The notes: generated by a model not told the origin, from the letters alone. A DNA stretch of 64,000 nucleotides from Piper betle (GCA_033002965.1 JAURVB010006142.1:31001-95000), one strand, 5' to 3'. Counted from the first letter of the stretch, positions 38,231 to 50,482 are shown. Translations and numbers: made by a program.

Positions 38231-39773
38231 TTTATCCATCCTCTGTCACTGTTGCCACAGGTGTCTACTCTATCATGTTCTCCACACCACCGGCTATCAA
38301 TATTGACCATTGGCCGACATCGCGGCACCATTGTTCAGTAGGACCTATTTGGGAGCTCCACCATCAATGCCATTTTCCGGTGTGATTTTTGACGCATGCG
38401 GCCACCGTTCGCATCGTCATTGCTACTGTTATTGTCACCGTTGGCAACTCTACCCTCACCAACTCTCACCGTGGCAGAATTTCATTCAAGCACAATGCCG
38501 GCGCTTGGGTGTGCACTTAGGCACAATCGAGTGGTCGGGCTGAGAATGATCATGGACCAACCCAACTTGTGTACTTAGCCTAACCCATATTTATTTGGTT
38601 CAACTCATTTTTGGACTGTTATAACCATGTTTTCGACCATTTTTTAACGGTTTGAGGTATATTTTCTTACCCTTGATGGTTATATGCAAGCATATCATTG
38701 GGTTTGCATGTCTGTGATATGTTGACATTTTCTAATTTATTGTATACTTTATTGTATTTCCCAATCATTTATTGTTATTTCTGTATAATTATTGATTTGA
38801 CTGATATGTATCCAATTTGACTTCTAAAAGGTGTGTGCTTCTGATTTTATGTTCAGCATCTTTCTATGCTCAAATTATTGTTTTGAGCTGCATTCTGAAT
38901 TATTGTATTTTCTTTATATATTTGAATATTATATCATCATGTTAAATAACATGTGAATTAGAATAGTTTAGACTATTCTAGATTGTTCTGAGTAGTTTTG
39001 TGTCACAGCCTGACCCGATTCCCAGAAGAACCAACTGAGGGGTTACCCAATAAATCAGTCGAGTAAATTTTCAAATTTATTTATGATAAATATTATTAGC
39101 AAATAACGTTGAAAATGCAACAAAACCTGACAAAATATTAAGGATCTTTAAATTGTCTTGGTGTCTCAGTGTTGAAAATCAGTGGTCATTAATCCCAATG
39201 ACTACGGAAACAGTACAACAATAAACGAAAAATCAAATACTGTAATAATGTAGAATCCATAGCCCTAACATCTGAGTGAAGTGAAACATTCCCTACAGTG
39301 ACCTTAACTCCTTAGTAGGATATAACCATACATGTTTTTAAAAACCAATGATAGTAAAAAATGTTATTGGTCCCTCCCATAAGTAATGCATAATAGATGA
39401 GCCACATGAAGCTCAAATTATACAAACCAAATAATTTCTAAGCTAGAGGTAATTATAGTTTAAGGATAGAGGTTACCTCGGTTGCAGTGAGACACTTCCA
39501 CCAATAGAGTACAGAATGATACCCTGTCACAGTACTATACGAATAATATAGTAGCACAGTACATTTCAGTTCAGTACAATAATGCAATACAAAATCATAT
39601 CCATAATCCCTAGAAACATCGTCAGGGTCCCTAGGCATCATTAATAGGGATACAATAGTAACAATTAATACCTGAACATCTAGTCAACATGTATAACAAT
39701 ACAATAGGCACTTACACATTCAATCAATAGATACTATCAACGAAGTTACAGTGATAGTAACAATAACAATGAT
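38231..39773. repeat. LTR-derived sequence between the Copia element and solo LTR C
   Basis: Positions 38231-38560 continue the U3-like island interrupted by the Copia element. Positions 38560-39000 are AT-rich. At 39001 a TGTCACAGCCTGACCC motif, typical of an LTR edge, starts another repeat that runs through the insertion of copy C to beyond 42751. No gene is present; short frames are not conserved. Confidence 0.5.
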
Positions 39774-42745
39774 TGTAAAACCCACGATTCGAGTTAGGGT
39801 TTTATATTCAGAACCGGTCGGGTCGACCGTTATTTTTCGAGTTGAGTCAGTTTCAGGACACGTGTACCGAGCCGATGCCAGTCGCGTGTATGAGCTATGA
39901 GGGTCATGCGTACCCAAGTATATGATGATAACGTCATGAACACAGCAGAACAGAATGAGTTATCAGATATATGAGAGTATGCCAGTCATTTTTTTATTAT
40001 TTTTATATATAGTGGATCGTAGAATTAGTTTTGGGCCGTTTATCCGCGTTAGGACGCGTTACGGGCAGTCTTGGGTGGGTTGATAGTTCATAGAGCATAT
40101 CATTATGATTTTTTTGATGTTGTTTGATTTTACGGGATTTTTCCCGATTTTTATGAATTTTTTTAGGATTTAATACGACCTAGTTATTATACTTGACTCG
40201 AGCCGGAGACGAGTCAAGTCTTAATTACAAGTTTGCCACCCAACCATCTCTTCTCCACCCTCGACCTTTCCTCCCCCACGCCCAAACCCTAGCCGCCGCG
40301 CCGCCCCTGTTCGCGCGCCACCGCCGCCACGGCCGACGCCGCCTGGCCGTCGATCGACGCCGCCCAGCCCGGCCACGGCGTCGCCCTGCCGCCCCGACCA
40401 GGCCCGGCCACGAGCTGGCCGCCGCGACGCGAGGAACCACCGCGGTGACGCAGCGCTTGCGTCGCCGATCGCGCCGCCGCCGACCGTCGCCACCACGATC
40501 AGGTGGTCGGCTCGACGTCCTCGACCCCTCAGCTGCCTTTCCCGACCGGAGCGGAGGCCATCGCCGGCCTAGCCGGCCGGATCTAGCGACCCATCGCCGC
40601 CGGCCCTGTTTTAGCCGTTTTCCGGCGAGCCACCACCTCCGTTGGCCGCGTCGACCTCGTAGATGAGTCGGGGTCGCCGAGCCGGTTCCGAGGGTACCCA
40701 ACACGACCCCTTTCCGACCAGTAGACGCCGCCGGCGATTGTCACCGGAAAACCACCGGAAGTCGCCGGAAAACCGCAAGCAGCTGCCGGAAAACCGCCGG
40801 AAAATCGGAATTTCTGGGATTCGCCAGAATTCACCGGATCTTCCGCGGGGCTCACCCAGTGGAGCCCGATCGAGCTTCGGACGCCGATGAGCGCCAAATT
40901 TGAGCTCCGAGACGCGCGACGGAACCCTAGCCGTCGCCGATTGCCGACGATGTGAGGTATAATTACCTCCGATTAATTTATTTAAAATTGATTATTGTTA
41001 GCACAGCATGCTAGGACTAATTATTGATGTGATTAATGCTTAATTACGAATGAAGTGATAAGAGACATGATTTGATGAATAGTGCTTGAATGTAAGTGAT
41101 CTAATAAAGTAGATCAGGTCAGAGCATGATAAGTGACCACGACATAAGTTACAGACACGTAATAAAATTAGTATGAATAGGATGAGCTAGGATTAATTAT
41201 TTTTATGATTTTCTGATTGTTATGTTGATGGATGCTTGCATTGTGATTGTGATGTTATTGAGTTTGATGCATCATTTAGTTAGCGGGCGTTAGTATTTAG
41301 TTTTGATGTGTAGGTACGGAGTAGGAGCTCGCCGCCTAGGCGCGATGACACGCTTGGAGCTTCTACCAGGTCCGTTTAGGACTCGTCTCTGATTTACGTC
41401 TTTCTATTGTATGTTTAATTTATTGCCTGCAGGACGGGTTAAGTGGCGTTTTATCGGATCCCACTTAACTCGGGCCATTTAACCGAACAATTTTCCGGAT
41501 TAATAACCCCTCGAGGATGAGATCCCTCGAGGATGATTTCGAAAACAAGATCCACCACAAGTTGCCTTCGGGCCTATTATATAAATCCCTACCCAGCACC
41601 TATATATATGTAGTTTTCGCGTTTTCAGTGAGACGAGAGATGGAGAAATCGACTGCACGTACCATGCAGAGGATGCCGTGACAGTCAAAGCGGGCTCTGG
41701 ATTAGTGCCAGCGGACTGTTCCATTCCCGAGGGATCCTGACAACTCCGCGTTTGAGTTCCTCACACCCGGAGAACGTGGAGGTTTACGGGTACTGTTTAG
41801 TACAGCGCATGTCCGGACTTGTGGTTCAAAGGGTACTAAAGGCGACTGCCTGAGAGTACTCGGCCTTCGTGCTCAAGGCCAGGAGAAATATGGAGGTAAG
41901 GAGAGGGCTTAGGATAAAGTTTCATGAGAAGTACTGAAAAAGAAGTGCTGAGAGCGGCACAGTACCAGCAGCAGATCAGTAAGTTCGGGATGCTACCGGG
42001 TCTGCAGCCCAGTGGCTCCTCAGTAGTGCCCTTCAGAGTGTTCTTGAGGAAGTATATGGTTTTCTTTCATATGAGAGTTTGCTCTCATAGCCAGCTTGTT
42101 ATAGTTATTTTATTTTCCGGACCAGTAACACTTGTTACTGACGTGTTTTTATACTATATGTAGGTAATAATCACGAGTTGGAGGAGCCAGCTTGGACGGA
42201 GGAGCAATGAGGTCTTGTGCACACACACATGTTAGATTTCTGAATGTTTAATTTTGTATTATTATGTTATTATATTGTGAATGACTATGATTAAATGTTT
42301 GAGGCATGATAATGATATGAATGAAATGATCAGCAGTAGCGCAGCAAAAGTATGATGGGTTCAGGACCCAGAGTTCACAGAATGATGATTATAATAGATC
42401 AGATTGTGTGTGAATGAAATTGTTGATATATGCTGTATATACTTGTAATATATTATTTTGACAGGGTGGGCCCTAATTGCACTTTTAGGGGAGACCCTGT
42501 TCTTTCATTTTAGAATTTTCACGAATTTTGATCGTAATTGTGTTGGTGTGATATTTAGAATTGCATGTCATTCATGTAGTACCATGTTAGGATTTTGTGT
42601 ATTTATTCATTCATGATGGATCGTATCTTCATCTTAAGACGCCGAGATTGGATCCGCATGAGTTAGGTTCGGGTTAGCCGACCTAACCGGGGCCTGTAAC
42701 ATGCCGGTTCGGTTCACGAGTGTGAACCGGATTTGGGGTGTTACA
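39774..42745 (+). mobile_element. Solo LTR copy C (family 1), 2972 bp
   Basis: It begins TGTAAAACCCACGATTC and ends GGATTTGGGGTGTTACA, with a perfect 5-bp target duplication, ATGAT, at 39769-39773 and 42746-42750. The layout is a conserved left part, ACTCGAGCCGGAGACGAGTC at 40194, TTAATTACAAGTTTGCCAC, a very GC-rich island (40260-40950) with repeated CCGGAAAACCGCCGG words, GACGATGTGAGGTATAATTACC (40946), the CTACCAGGTCCGTTTAGG block (41364), GGATCCCACTTAAC (41456), and the TATTATATAAATCC TATA-like site (41574). The right end has the CGAGATTGGATCCG-type block. There is no internal gag-pol, so it is the product of LTR-LTR recombination. The island's open frames overlap on both strands and are compositional. 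Confidence 0.93.
41574..41588 (+). promoter_or_regulatory. Candidate LTR promoter TATA site of copy C
   Basis: TATTATATAAATCCC follows a block (TTGCCTTCGGGCC) that is nearly identical in copies B (6450), D (57451) and E (55150). Its conservation and position about two-thirds through the LTR fit the TATA box that precedes the R region. Confidence 0.5.
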
Positions 42746-42750
42746 ATGAT

Positions 42751-43958
42751 AATATCAATGTTGATAACAATTCAATAACAGTAACAATATCAATATCAAT
42801 AACTATAACGTTATTTGCAAGAATAACAATAACAATTACTGCAAGAGGAACAATAATAGTCTTGACAATCTTTTCGATTACTCTAACAATAGCGATGACG
42901 ATACACAATGATAATGGTAATGGTAGTGATAGCACGCATGGAAACAATAACGATGGCATCAACGGTACAACGACGATAACAGCACATCCACAGTAACAGT
43001 ATCAATAATAAATAAGGTAACAGTACAGTATTAGCAAGAGTAACCATGCTTAACAAACACAATCATGTGAAGTTCAATAACCTCCACATGATTGGTGGAA
43101 ATGACAATATCTTATTCATTTAACAATAAACAGAGGATGTGTCATATGGAACTGGTATTCTAGCTCCAAGCAATCATCCAACATCAGCAAGTGGCTCCAC
43201 ATACCTAGTTAAATATCCAAACTCAATCTGTCAATAGGATGTGCAATACATGTGCAGTTTATAGTGATCTTAACAATTATAACAGTACAATATGTAAAAA
43301 GTAGTTGATAGAGAGTCATGGTCAAACAATCCAATAGTCAATAATTTAAACCGTCAAAACGATCAATTTGGTCAATTCAGTCAACCTAGTCAAAATAGTC
43401 GATATTCAGCCAAAATAATCAAACACTCAATTAATTAAATAGTAATTAGTTAATGGTCAAAGATCAAACGGTCAATAGCTAGTCAATCAATCAATTAGTT
43501 GGACAATCATGGGTTGCTAATCTCTTAAACAATTTACGGTGAATCAATTAAAAATGTCAAAGCCAAAAAACATTCATCCTAAAAACCCAAGACTTAAAAA
43601 ACATGAGTTTAATAAGTGGTAAACAACTCAGAACAGTCTTGAATACCTAAAATTATTCATACAATGAATTATGTAGCAAGCACAACATACTTACTATTTA
43701 TTAGTTATAAATAACTAATAAATAAATAATCATATACATGTTATATAGAAAATACAATAAATTTGAAATACATTCTGAATTTTAATTTGAGCATTAACCA
43801 ATGTTTAGCTAGTAATCAGGAGCCTGCAGTGGCTTTCAAAATTCAAAACAGGCACCAAACTGTCAAATCGGTAAATATATAGGAACATCAATAAATAATC
43901 AGCAAATACAATAAACTAAACAGTAAATCAAAATTGTGTAAACATGCCACAATATAAT
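42751..43958 (+). repeat. Low-complexity (AAC/AAT/ATA) repeat and flanking LTR-derived DNA
   Basis: Positions 42751-43020 are an imperfect run of AAC/AAT/ACG triplet-like words, interrupted by copy C on its left (it starts near 39750). An inverted counterpart of the same text type is at 46060-46330. The remainder to 43958 is AT-rich and has no coding motif. Confidence 0.6.
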
Positions 43959-44481
43959 TAGGGGTATAAACAAACCCAGCCGAGCCGAGCAGGGCTATGG
44001 TTGAATTTGATATGATTTTTGACAAGCATGTTTGAGCTTGTTTGAAAGCTTGACGAGTTTTGATGTAAACGAGCCGAGTCGAGCTCGCCCAAAATTTATA
44101 ATGTTAGGGTTTGTCTTGTGTTTAGCTCGTTATGTTTTCGAGCCTAGCCGAGCCGAACCGAGCTCGGGCCGAGCGAATGTTTGTGCTTGGCTCGTGCTTG
44201 ACTTATATAGGATCAAAAATTCATTTCCAACACTATATAAGTTAAATGTGACCTCAATAGTATTGACGAGCCGAGTATTTTTTCGAATTTGAACACATCG
44301 AGTTCGAATTTCGAGTCCAAGCCGAGCGGAACACTCCTTAGCTCAAGTTCTGTTCATTGTTCAACGAATTATCCATTTCGAGCTGAGTATTTTTTGAGCA
44401 CAAAATTAACGAGTACGAATTCAAGTCGAACCAAGCTGACGTAAAATGCTCGCGAGCCGGCTTGGCTTGTTTACACCCCTA
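43959..44481. mobile_element. hAT-like MITE, 523 bp, relative of 22332-22930
   Basis: Its ends are TAGGGGTATAAACAAACCC and (right end reversed) TAGGGGTGTAAACAAGCC. The flanks are AATATAAT (43951-43958) and AATATATC (44482-44489), a 6/8 match, as expected of an aged 8-bp duplication. The interior is GAGCCGAGC / GAGCTCG-rich, like the MITE in the Gypsy RT. No transposase is present. Confidence 0.85.
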
Positions 44482-44489
44482 AATATATC

Positions 44490-45620
44490 CACTTAGTGAT
44501 ATGCGTGCATAAAAAGGTCTAGGATCGTAAAATATACCTCGAACCATCCCAAATCTGATAAGAAATGGTTCAAAACAGTCGACCGAACCGAATGGGACCA
44601 AATCCGGTTGGATCAGCCATGACCCGGTTGGGCCGTGTCCGAGTCCGTGTCAGGAGACCGGGCTCGATCATACTCAATTGCCGACGGCACTTCAGAAGGG
44701 AAACCGGCGACGGCAGACGGCGATGAGGGTCAACAATCGTAGTGTCACCAACGGCAAACATGTTGACGGTGACGGCGACAGAAACTACGTCCATAGGTGG
44801 CCGGAATTGAGTCGGAATTAGACTCGCTGGCAGCGGCGATGAGCTCGAGAAGACCCGGTGAACTACAGAGTCTCAAGGTCGGCCGCTGGTCGGACTCGGT
44901 AGTGCAACGGTGACCGTTGCTGGCCGGAATTTGGCCTGAAAACGGACGGTCTCCAGTAGCGATGACATGGTCGGCAGCCAATTGGGTTTGGCGAGGGTCC
45001 CTTTCGGTAAAGTCGTCGACGACGATCACACTGGTGGTGACTGTACCGGCGATTGGGTCCCCGGTTGGTGGTATTGGCTTTAAACGGTGACGGCCGGAAA
45101 AGTTCAAATCCTCACCGGCGGTGATTCGAGCCACGACGGCGGCAGTGACAGACTACAATCTGTCCGTCATGACATGGTGGTCATGATGATGGCCGAAGTG
45201 GTGACGAATGAGGTCTCGGTGGCAGAGAACGGCGGCGACCCATGGTCAGTGGCCGTGTGCAAGGTAGCCACTTTGGCGTTCGATTTCCGAAAAACGCAAC
45301 GCCGGTCAGCTGTGCTACTGATCGAGAATGTTAGTCAGCATGGCCGGATATTGATCAACAACGGCGACGTGACCGGCTGCGATCTGCTTGCGGCGTATGA
45401 ACGGCCAGAAAACAGTAAAAACCCGCCTGGAGGAAGAAACAGAGAAATCGTCGGATGCTGGAGGGGTAAAATGGCACCATTCTACCATTTTGAGCTGCCT
45501 CCTGCGTGCCTGTGCCTGTGACGTGTTAACCTTGGGATGTGTGCTGGCACCGTGGTATAAACCATCGAACAAGACAAGACAAATCACAGTTGCAGCTGCA
45601 AGCGTGGCAAGGGTTTAACC
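44490..45620. repeat. GC-rich LTR-derived island
   Basis: This is the reverse-oriented counterpart of the U3 islands seen in the solo LTRs: CCGGCGACGGC words, overlapping frames on both strands, no protein motif. It ends with a normal-composition stretch containing GCACCGTGGTATAAACC near 45549. No gene is called. Confidence 0.5.
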
Positions 45621-46882
45621 ATTTGACAGCCTATCTGATTAACTGTTCAAATATTTGATTGGTTGTCCGATTGATTGTTTGACTGTTAAATTTGATCCGT
45701 GTTGTCTGAGTTGACCAAATTTACTAGTTTATTGTTTTGAATTGTTTGTCTGTAATTATCCAAACATTGGGTTGTAATTGACTGTGATTGACCGTTGATT
45801 GTTTAATCAAATTATTTTAATTATTTTACTAATATGATAATCAATATCACTACATCACATATGTTACATATTGTATAGACTTTAATGGAATCTTAATATC
45901 CAGTTTGTTACATAGAGCTTGTTGGAGCCAATTGATCGCTTGGAACTGGTATACCATGTCCATAAGATTTGTTCTTTGTTTACTATTACATATTTATTGT
46001 ATGTTGGTTCCCACCCAACAAATAGTGGTTTCCACACAATTATTTTATCAAACCGATGAAATTATAGTTACCGTTAGTGTTACCGTTACTGATAATGTGG
46101 TCATTATCAACATTGTTAACATTACCATTATTGTAACATTGTTGTTATCATTACCATTAGTGCTATTATTATTATTACCATTATCGTTTCGTTATATTGT
46201 TATCATTATCGTTATTATCGTTGTTGTTATTAGTGTAGTTTATTATTATTGTTTATTATTATTGTTATGGATACTATTACTGATTACGGGTATTTTTATT
46301 GTCAAAGTGTTACTATTAATGTTACTGCTATACCTGTTGAGTAAAGTATAGGTTCTTTCCCATGTGTGTATGATCCTGAGGGCATATTATCCATGTGGAT
46401 GGTGAGATATCCGAGGACCCTTGATGGTGTTTTCAAGAATCATGGAGCTATTCTATATTGCAGTATGGACTGTTACTGTCCCTCTACGTATGTGTTGTGG
46501 AGAAAATATTATTGTTTTATTTTTGTAGATTGCAATGTACAAGGGCTATAGCATTGGTCTTTACTAAACCATTTAAATGTTTACACTGTATTGTTGTCCT
46601 GTCCTGCAGTGTTCTGTATTACTGGAACTATTTTGTAGTGTGATGGGGTGAATACTTGCCCTGGTCGAGGTAAGCCTCTTGCTTCCCTTTTAAATGTTCT
46701 CACTCCAAGGTATGTATATATAGTTTGTATATCATGAGTTGTCTGTTATATAACTCATCTGCTTATGTTTTATTATGTAAGAACTAATAACATTTGTTAC
46801 TATTTTATATTTATATATATATAGGTTTCTTTGTCCTACCGGAGAGCTGGAGTTGCTTCACTTCACTCTGATGATGTTTCAT
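45621..46882 (+). repeat. LTR-derived sequence with (GTT/ATT) low-complexity run
   Basis: Positions 46060-46330 are a GTTATT-type imperfect repeat that mirrors 42751-43020. Following text (GACCCTTGATGGTGTTTTCAAG at 46416, GGTCGAGGTAAGCCTCT at 46661) matches the reverse complement of 39460-39660 (GACCCTGACGATGTTTCTAG, CAACCGAGGTAACCTCT), so the two flanks of this region are related repeats in opposite orientation. The 148-residue hydrophobic frame through the run is an artefact of the triplet repeat. Confidence 0.6.
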
Positions 46883-47745
46883 AGTTGCAAAAATCGGAAT
46901 CTAAATTGGAATCGATTTTCGAGAGAGTCACTAAATCAGATCGAATCAGTCTAAATCGATCAGGAATTAGTTTAATTGAATCGGTCCAAATCAGATCCTA
47001 TACAAAAATTTTAACTTAGTCAAAATCGGTAGGTTATTAGTTATAGAATATGTCATTTTAATATTATGGTATGTATTATCTTTTATAGTATTTTTTCATA
47101 TTTTTTGGATTTATTTTGAATTATTTAAAGTTAGTTATTATTTTTTACTCGAGTCGGATTCGAGTTCAAGTTTTAATTACGAGAATGTCACGACTATTTC
47201 TTTATTTCTTTCCTTTGTTCTCTCCTACACCCGCCGCCCTCCTTCCCCGACGTCGCCGCCACGCCCCGCCTCCCCCTGCCAGCCCTGCCCCGTCCCCTCC
47301 CTGCCGCCGCCACCCTGTCCCACCCGCCTCCCCCGTGCCGGCCCTGCCCCGCCCCCCTCGCCGCCCCTTCACCCCCCGCCCCACACCACCACCCCCTTCT
47401 GCGACGGCCCAGTCGTCCACCCCACACGTCCCGGTCGTCCACCGTGTCGGCCCGGTTGTCCACCGCTGCCCTACACTGCCACCCCCTTGCGCCCCTCCAG
47501 ATCCTCTCCTCCCCCCCCAGCCCCCCCATCACCCAGTCACCGCCCTTGTCGCTCGTTCCCCTGCACCGTCTATCGTCCGCCGCCCGAAATCGCCGTCAAT
47601 TCTAGAATTGGCTCAAATCAGGCGGAATCGGCTGATTCACAAACCGATTTGCATGAAAACCAATTTAGCTAATTTTTGAATCGGAAACCCTCCGATTCGA
47701 TTTAAATCGGCCGATTCCGAGTGGAATCGGCCGATTTTTGCAACT
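46883..47745. mobile_element. TIR element, 863 bp, carrying a captured solo-LTR fragment
   Basis: Perfect 15-bp terminal inverted repeats, AGTTGCAAAAATCGG (46883-46897) and its complement (47731-47745), bracket the segment, followed inside by AATCGG/GAATCGATT subterminal repeats. Inside, 47029-47190 matches the left part of family-1 solo LTRs (compare 2754-2910 in copy A: GGTTATTAGTTATAGAATAT, TTTTTTGGATTTATT, TTAGTTATTATTTT, ACTCGAGTC). It continues into a proline-coding-like C-rich island (47215-47570) like those of the LTRs. No matching target duplication was found. Frames inside are low-complexity, with no transposase. Confidence 0.75.
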
Positions 47746-48540
47746 CAGGGCTATGAGTAATGCATTATTATGGTTTTGATTTTTCATATAGAGTTTTATT
47801 GTACACAAATTATTGGAATTGTTGTTTAGTGACTTTAAACTAATTTTCTAGATTGAGACACAAGGATGCTAGAGATTTTATCGAGTTTACTGTAATTTTC
47901 CTATGCTATTTCTGGTAAGAACTATTGAAATTGAATTGAAAAATTGTAATTGAGTAACACCTGGGCAGCGTTTACTTCCCAAACTGGATCTAGGATGTTG
48001 CGTCGGGTCTTGCATATCTGCCAAAAGAGTAAAATTAGTGGTTCTGCTGACATAAAATCTTCAAATAGTTAATTAATCTTACACCTAATACTTATTGACA
48101 TAACATCTAATATATTTATGAAAATATTTTTGTAATCTTTAATTATGATTAATTATTTTTTAAAAATAGCCAAATTGGAGGTATAGGTCATGTAACTACG
48201 TGAGCTGTGGGCTATATAAAGTTCTATATAAAATATGGAGATTCAAATTCAGTGGAATCCAGGCGATCAATCCAATCAGAATCATCGAACTTTGTATTTA
48301 ATTTCAAATCAAAATTTCTTTTCGTAAGTCAAACACCGTGTCCAATCCAACTTAGATTAACCTGAAAAAAATTAGGACCAAAAAACACGACACAATAGCA
48401 TCATGTACTGTCGATCAACACAAGACCAGATCGGGTGCCGCAAAAAGTTTTGGGGCAAAGGAGGACGTTCAAATCCGCGGCCAGAGGCGGTTAAAGAAGG
48501 TCAACTTTGTACGCCTCCTTTTTTTACTCCCTCTATCTAT
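47746..48540. other. Intergenic AT-rich DNA
   Basis: No ORF, RNA gene or repeat end recognised. It becomes the promoter region of the gene at 48580-51519 towards its right end, with a pyrimidine-rich run (48509-48550). Confidence 0.45.
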
Positions 48541-48565
48541 CTCTCTCTATATATATTATAAAGGC

Positions 48566-48572
48566 TATAAAG
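48566..48572 (+). promoter_or_regulatory. Candidate TATA box of the 50483-51519 gene
   Basis: TATAAAG follows a CT-rich tract and an earlier ATTATAAAGG at 48555. Downstream sequence has the look of a plant 5' leader (CCATCGTCGCCTCCTCCCTCC from 48603). Confidence 0.5.
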
Positions 48573-48599
48573 ACTTAAGCATTAAACACGCCCCCCACC

Positions 48600-50482
48600 T
48601 CATCCATCGTCGCCTCCTCCCTCCTCACAAACAAATTCGTGGATTCCACGCAACCCAACCCCAAACCATTCTTCGATTCTATCGATTCATTTTTGTTCAT
48701 TTCATGGGTTGATTTTCAAGTCGATCGAAGCTTTTCGTTCCAAATCTTTCCATTTTTCTTGTTTGTTTTTTTAAATTTCTGTCGAGAAAGATTGGATAGA
48801 AGATCAAGTCTTTCGTTTTTTTGGTTTATAAAATTTTTGGTTCCGAGCATCGGCGATGATGCGGTCGGTGCTCGGAAAACTCCTCCTCCGGCGTGAGATA
48901 ATGTTCCCGTCATCGTCTCCATTCCATGGTGGTTCTTGCTCTCATCGTCTCAAACCCTTAGAAAAATGGAGTCGTAGAGGTAATCTTAGTAGTTGACCCC
49001 TTTGCTTCTCCTCCCTCTCTTTCCTCAATTCTTCTCGGATCTGTTGGATCTGCTGGAGACGAAGGTGTCGAGGCTTGATTCGCGTCAAGGTGAGGTTTGG
49101 TTCTTAGATTCTCTTCGTGCTTGGGGTTTTATAAAATTCGGTTGGGCGTTTATACTACTAGCGCCATTGTTCGGATCGGATTGCGGGTTTCGACTTAAGC
49201 TTTGATCATCCATTTGGTCTGGAGTATTTTTCTGCTGACTCAGGTACTTGATAAGAAATGCATTTTATGCTTTATTAATATTATTATAATTTAGTATTTT
49301 CTGCATTTTTTTTATACAGCTCAAGAAGTATAGAGCATCAACGTGTATAGCATCTCATAGTGATAGGAAAATGCAAAATGAAGTATTATAGCAAGTGTCT
49401 GTCAAATCTTCTTCATTTGTTTTGTTTGTTATTATACTCTTTGATTATTCTAATCGTGAACAGCTATGCGACGATTGTGTTGGCTGTTGAATTTCAATTT
49501 ATGTATATAGCATATTCCTCTATGGCACTTGTTTTAATCTTCCGTTTCGTGTTTTTATCGCTATTACATGCTATACATTGTTATTCTTTTCTTTCTTATG
49601 TAAAACAATAAGAGTAGATTAGCAATGTATAACATCTAATAGTGACAAAAATGCAAAATGAAATGTAATTACAAGTGTCATAAAGCTTATGCATTTGTTT
49701 TGTTTATAAATTTGGTTATAAGTTGTTCTATGTCATTGTTTATACAATTGTACAATCACTATGTTTGGATCCTTATTATCAAGGAGAAGGCTATGGCCTG
49801 CTTCTTATGAAGTGTTTTCCTATTTGATTGTTCTATGCGGAGCCAAGTATAGAAGTATCAACTTGGAAGTTTGTTGTCCTATTTAATTAGTAGCAGTCCA
49901 AAGCTGGGATATCTGGATGGCTTTTCTTATCATATGAGAATAAGGTGTCAAATTTCGATCAATGTGCACTCTATGGTATTGAGTGTTTTTCCTTTTGTGT
50001 TTGGTGCTTGTTATGATCTTTCATTTGGTGTTGCTGACATTATTACATGGTATGCTTGACGGGCATTGTGTTTTAATATCTGAGTTATGCTGTTACTTCT
50101 GCATATAAAGGTTAACTAGTTGAAAGTTTATTACTTCTATTCTTTTTTTCAACGCTTCTGTTCAGATCAGATGAATTGGTAAATTTGTGTATAATGCTGG
50201 TCTATGCATTTTTCTCTAATACTTGAGTTTAGGTTTCTTTCAGTTTTCTGCCTCCCACGGCTGACCTAACCTTTCTATATTGAATCACATACATGTGTAA
50301 AATGCTACTTTTGGCCATTTTGCATTAGATTTGCAATGTCTGTAATATCTTTTATTTTTCTATTTAAATCTCCACATTGCATTGCATGCATGCGGACACA
50401 TTGGGGCACGTTGCTCAGGTACATTTTGAAGTTAACTTGAATAATAATACTTGATTTCATTTGAAGCAAACACTAGGCACAC
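48600..50482 (+). other. Probable 5' UTR exon(s) and intron(s)
   Basis: The leader region has good donors at 48978 (GTAGAG|GTAATC) and 49089 (GCGTCAAG|GTGAGG), and acceptors after TTTTTTTTATACAG (49320) and TTGCTCAG (50419). Between them the sequence is T-rich and carries no conserved frame. The exact leader structure needs cDNA. Confidence 0.4.

Noticed and set aside
40193..40897. Long GC-rich open frames on both strands (over 150 residues) in solo LTR C
   Set aside because: Low-complexity Arg/Pro-rich products, overlapping antisense frames of similar length, and no shared sequence with the equivalent islands in copies B and D.
45905..46351. 148-residue hydrophobic frame resembling a membrane protein
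   Set aside because: It is a translation of the imperfect GTT/ATT low-complexity run; hydrophobicity follows from the T-rich codons.
47116..47679. 187-residue proline-rich frame
   Set aside because: It spans the captured LTR fragment, the C-rich island and the TIR subterminal repeats of the 46883-47745 element.
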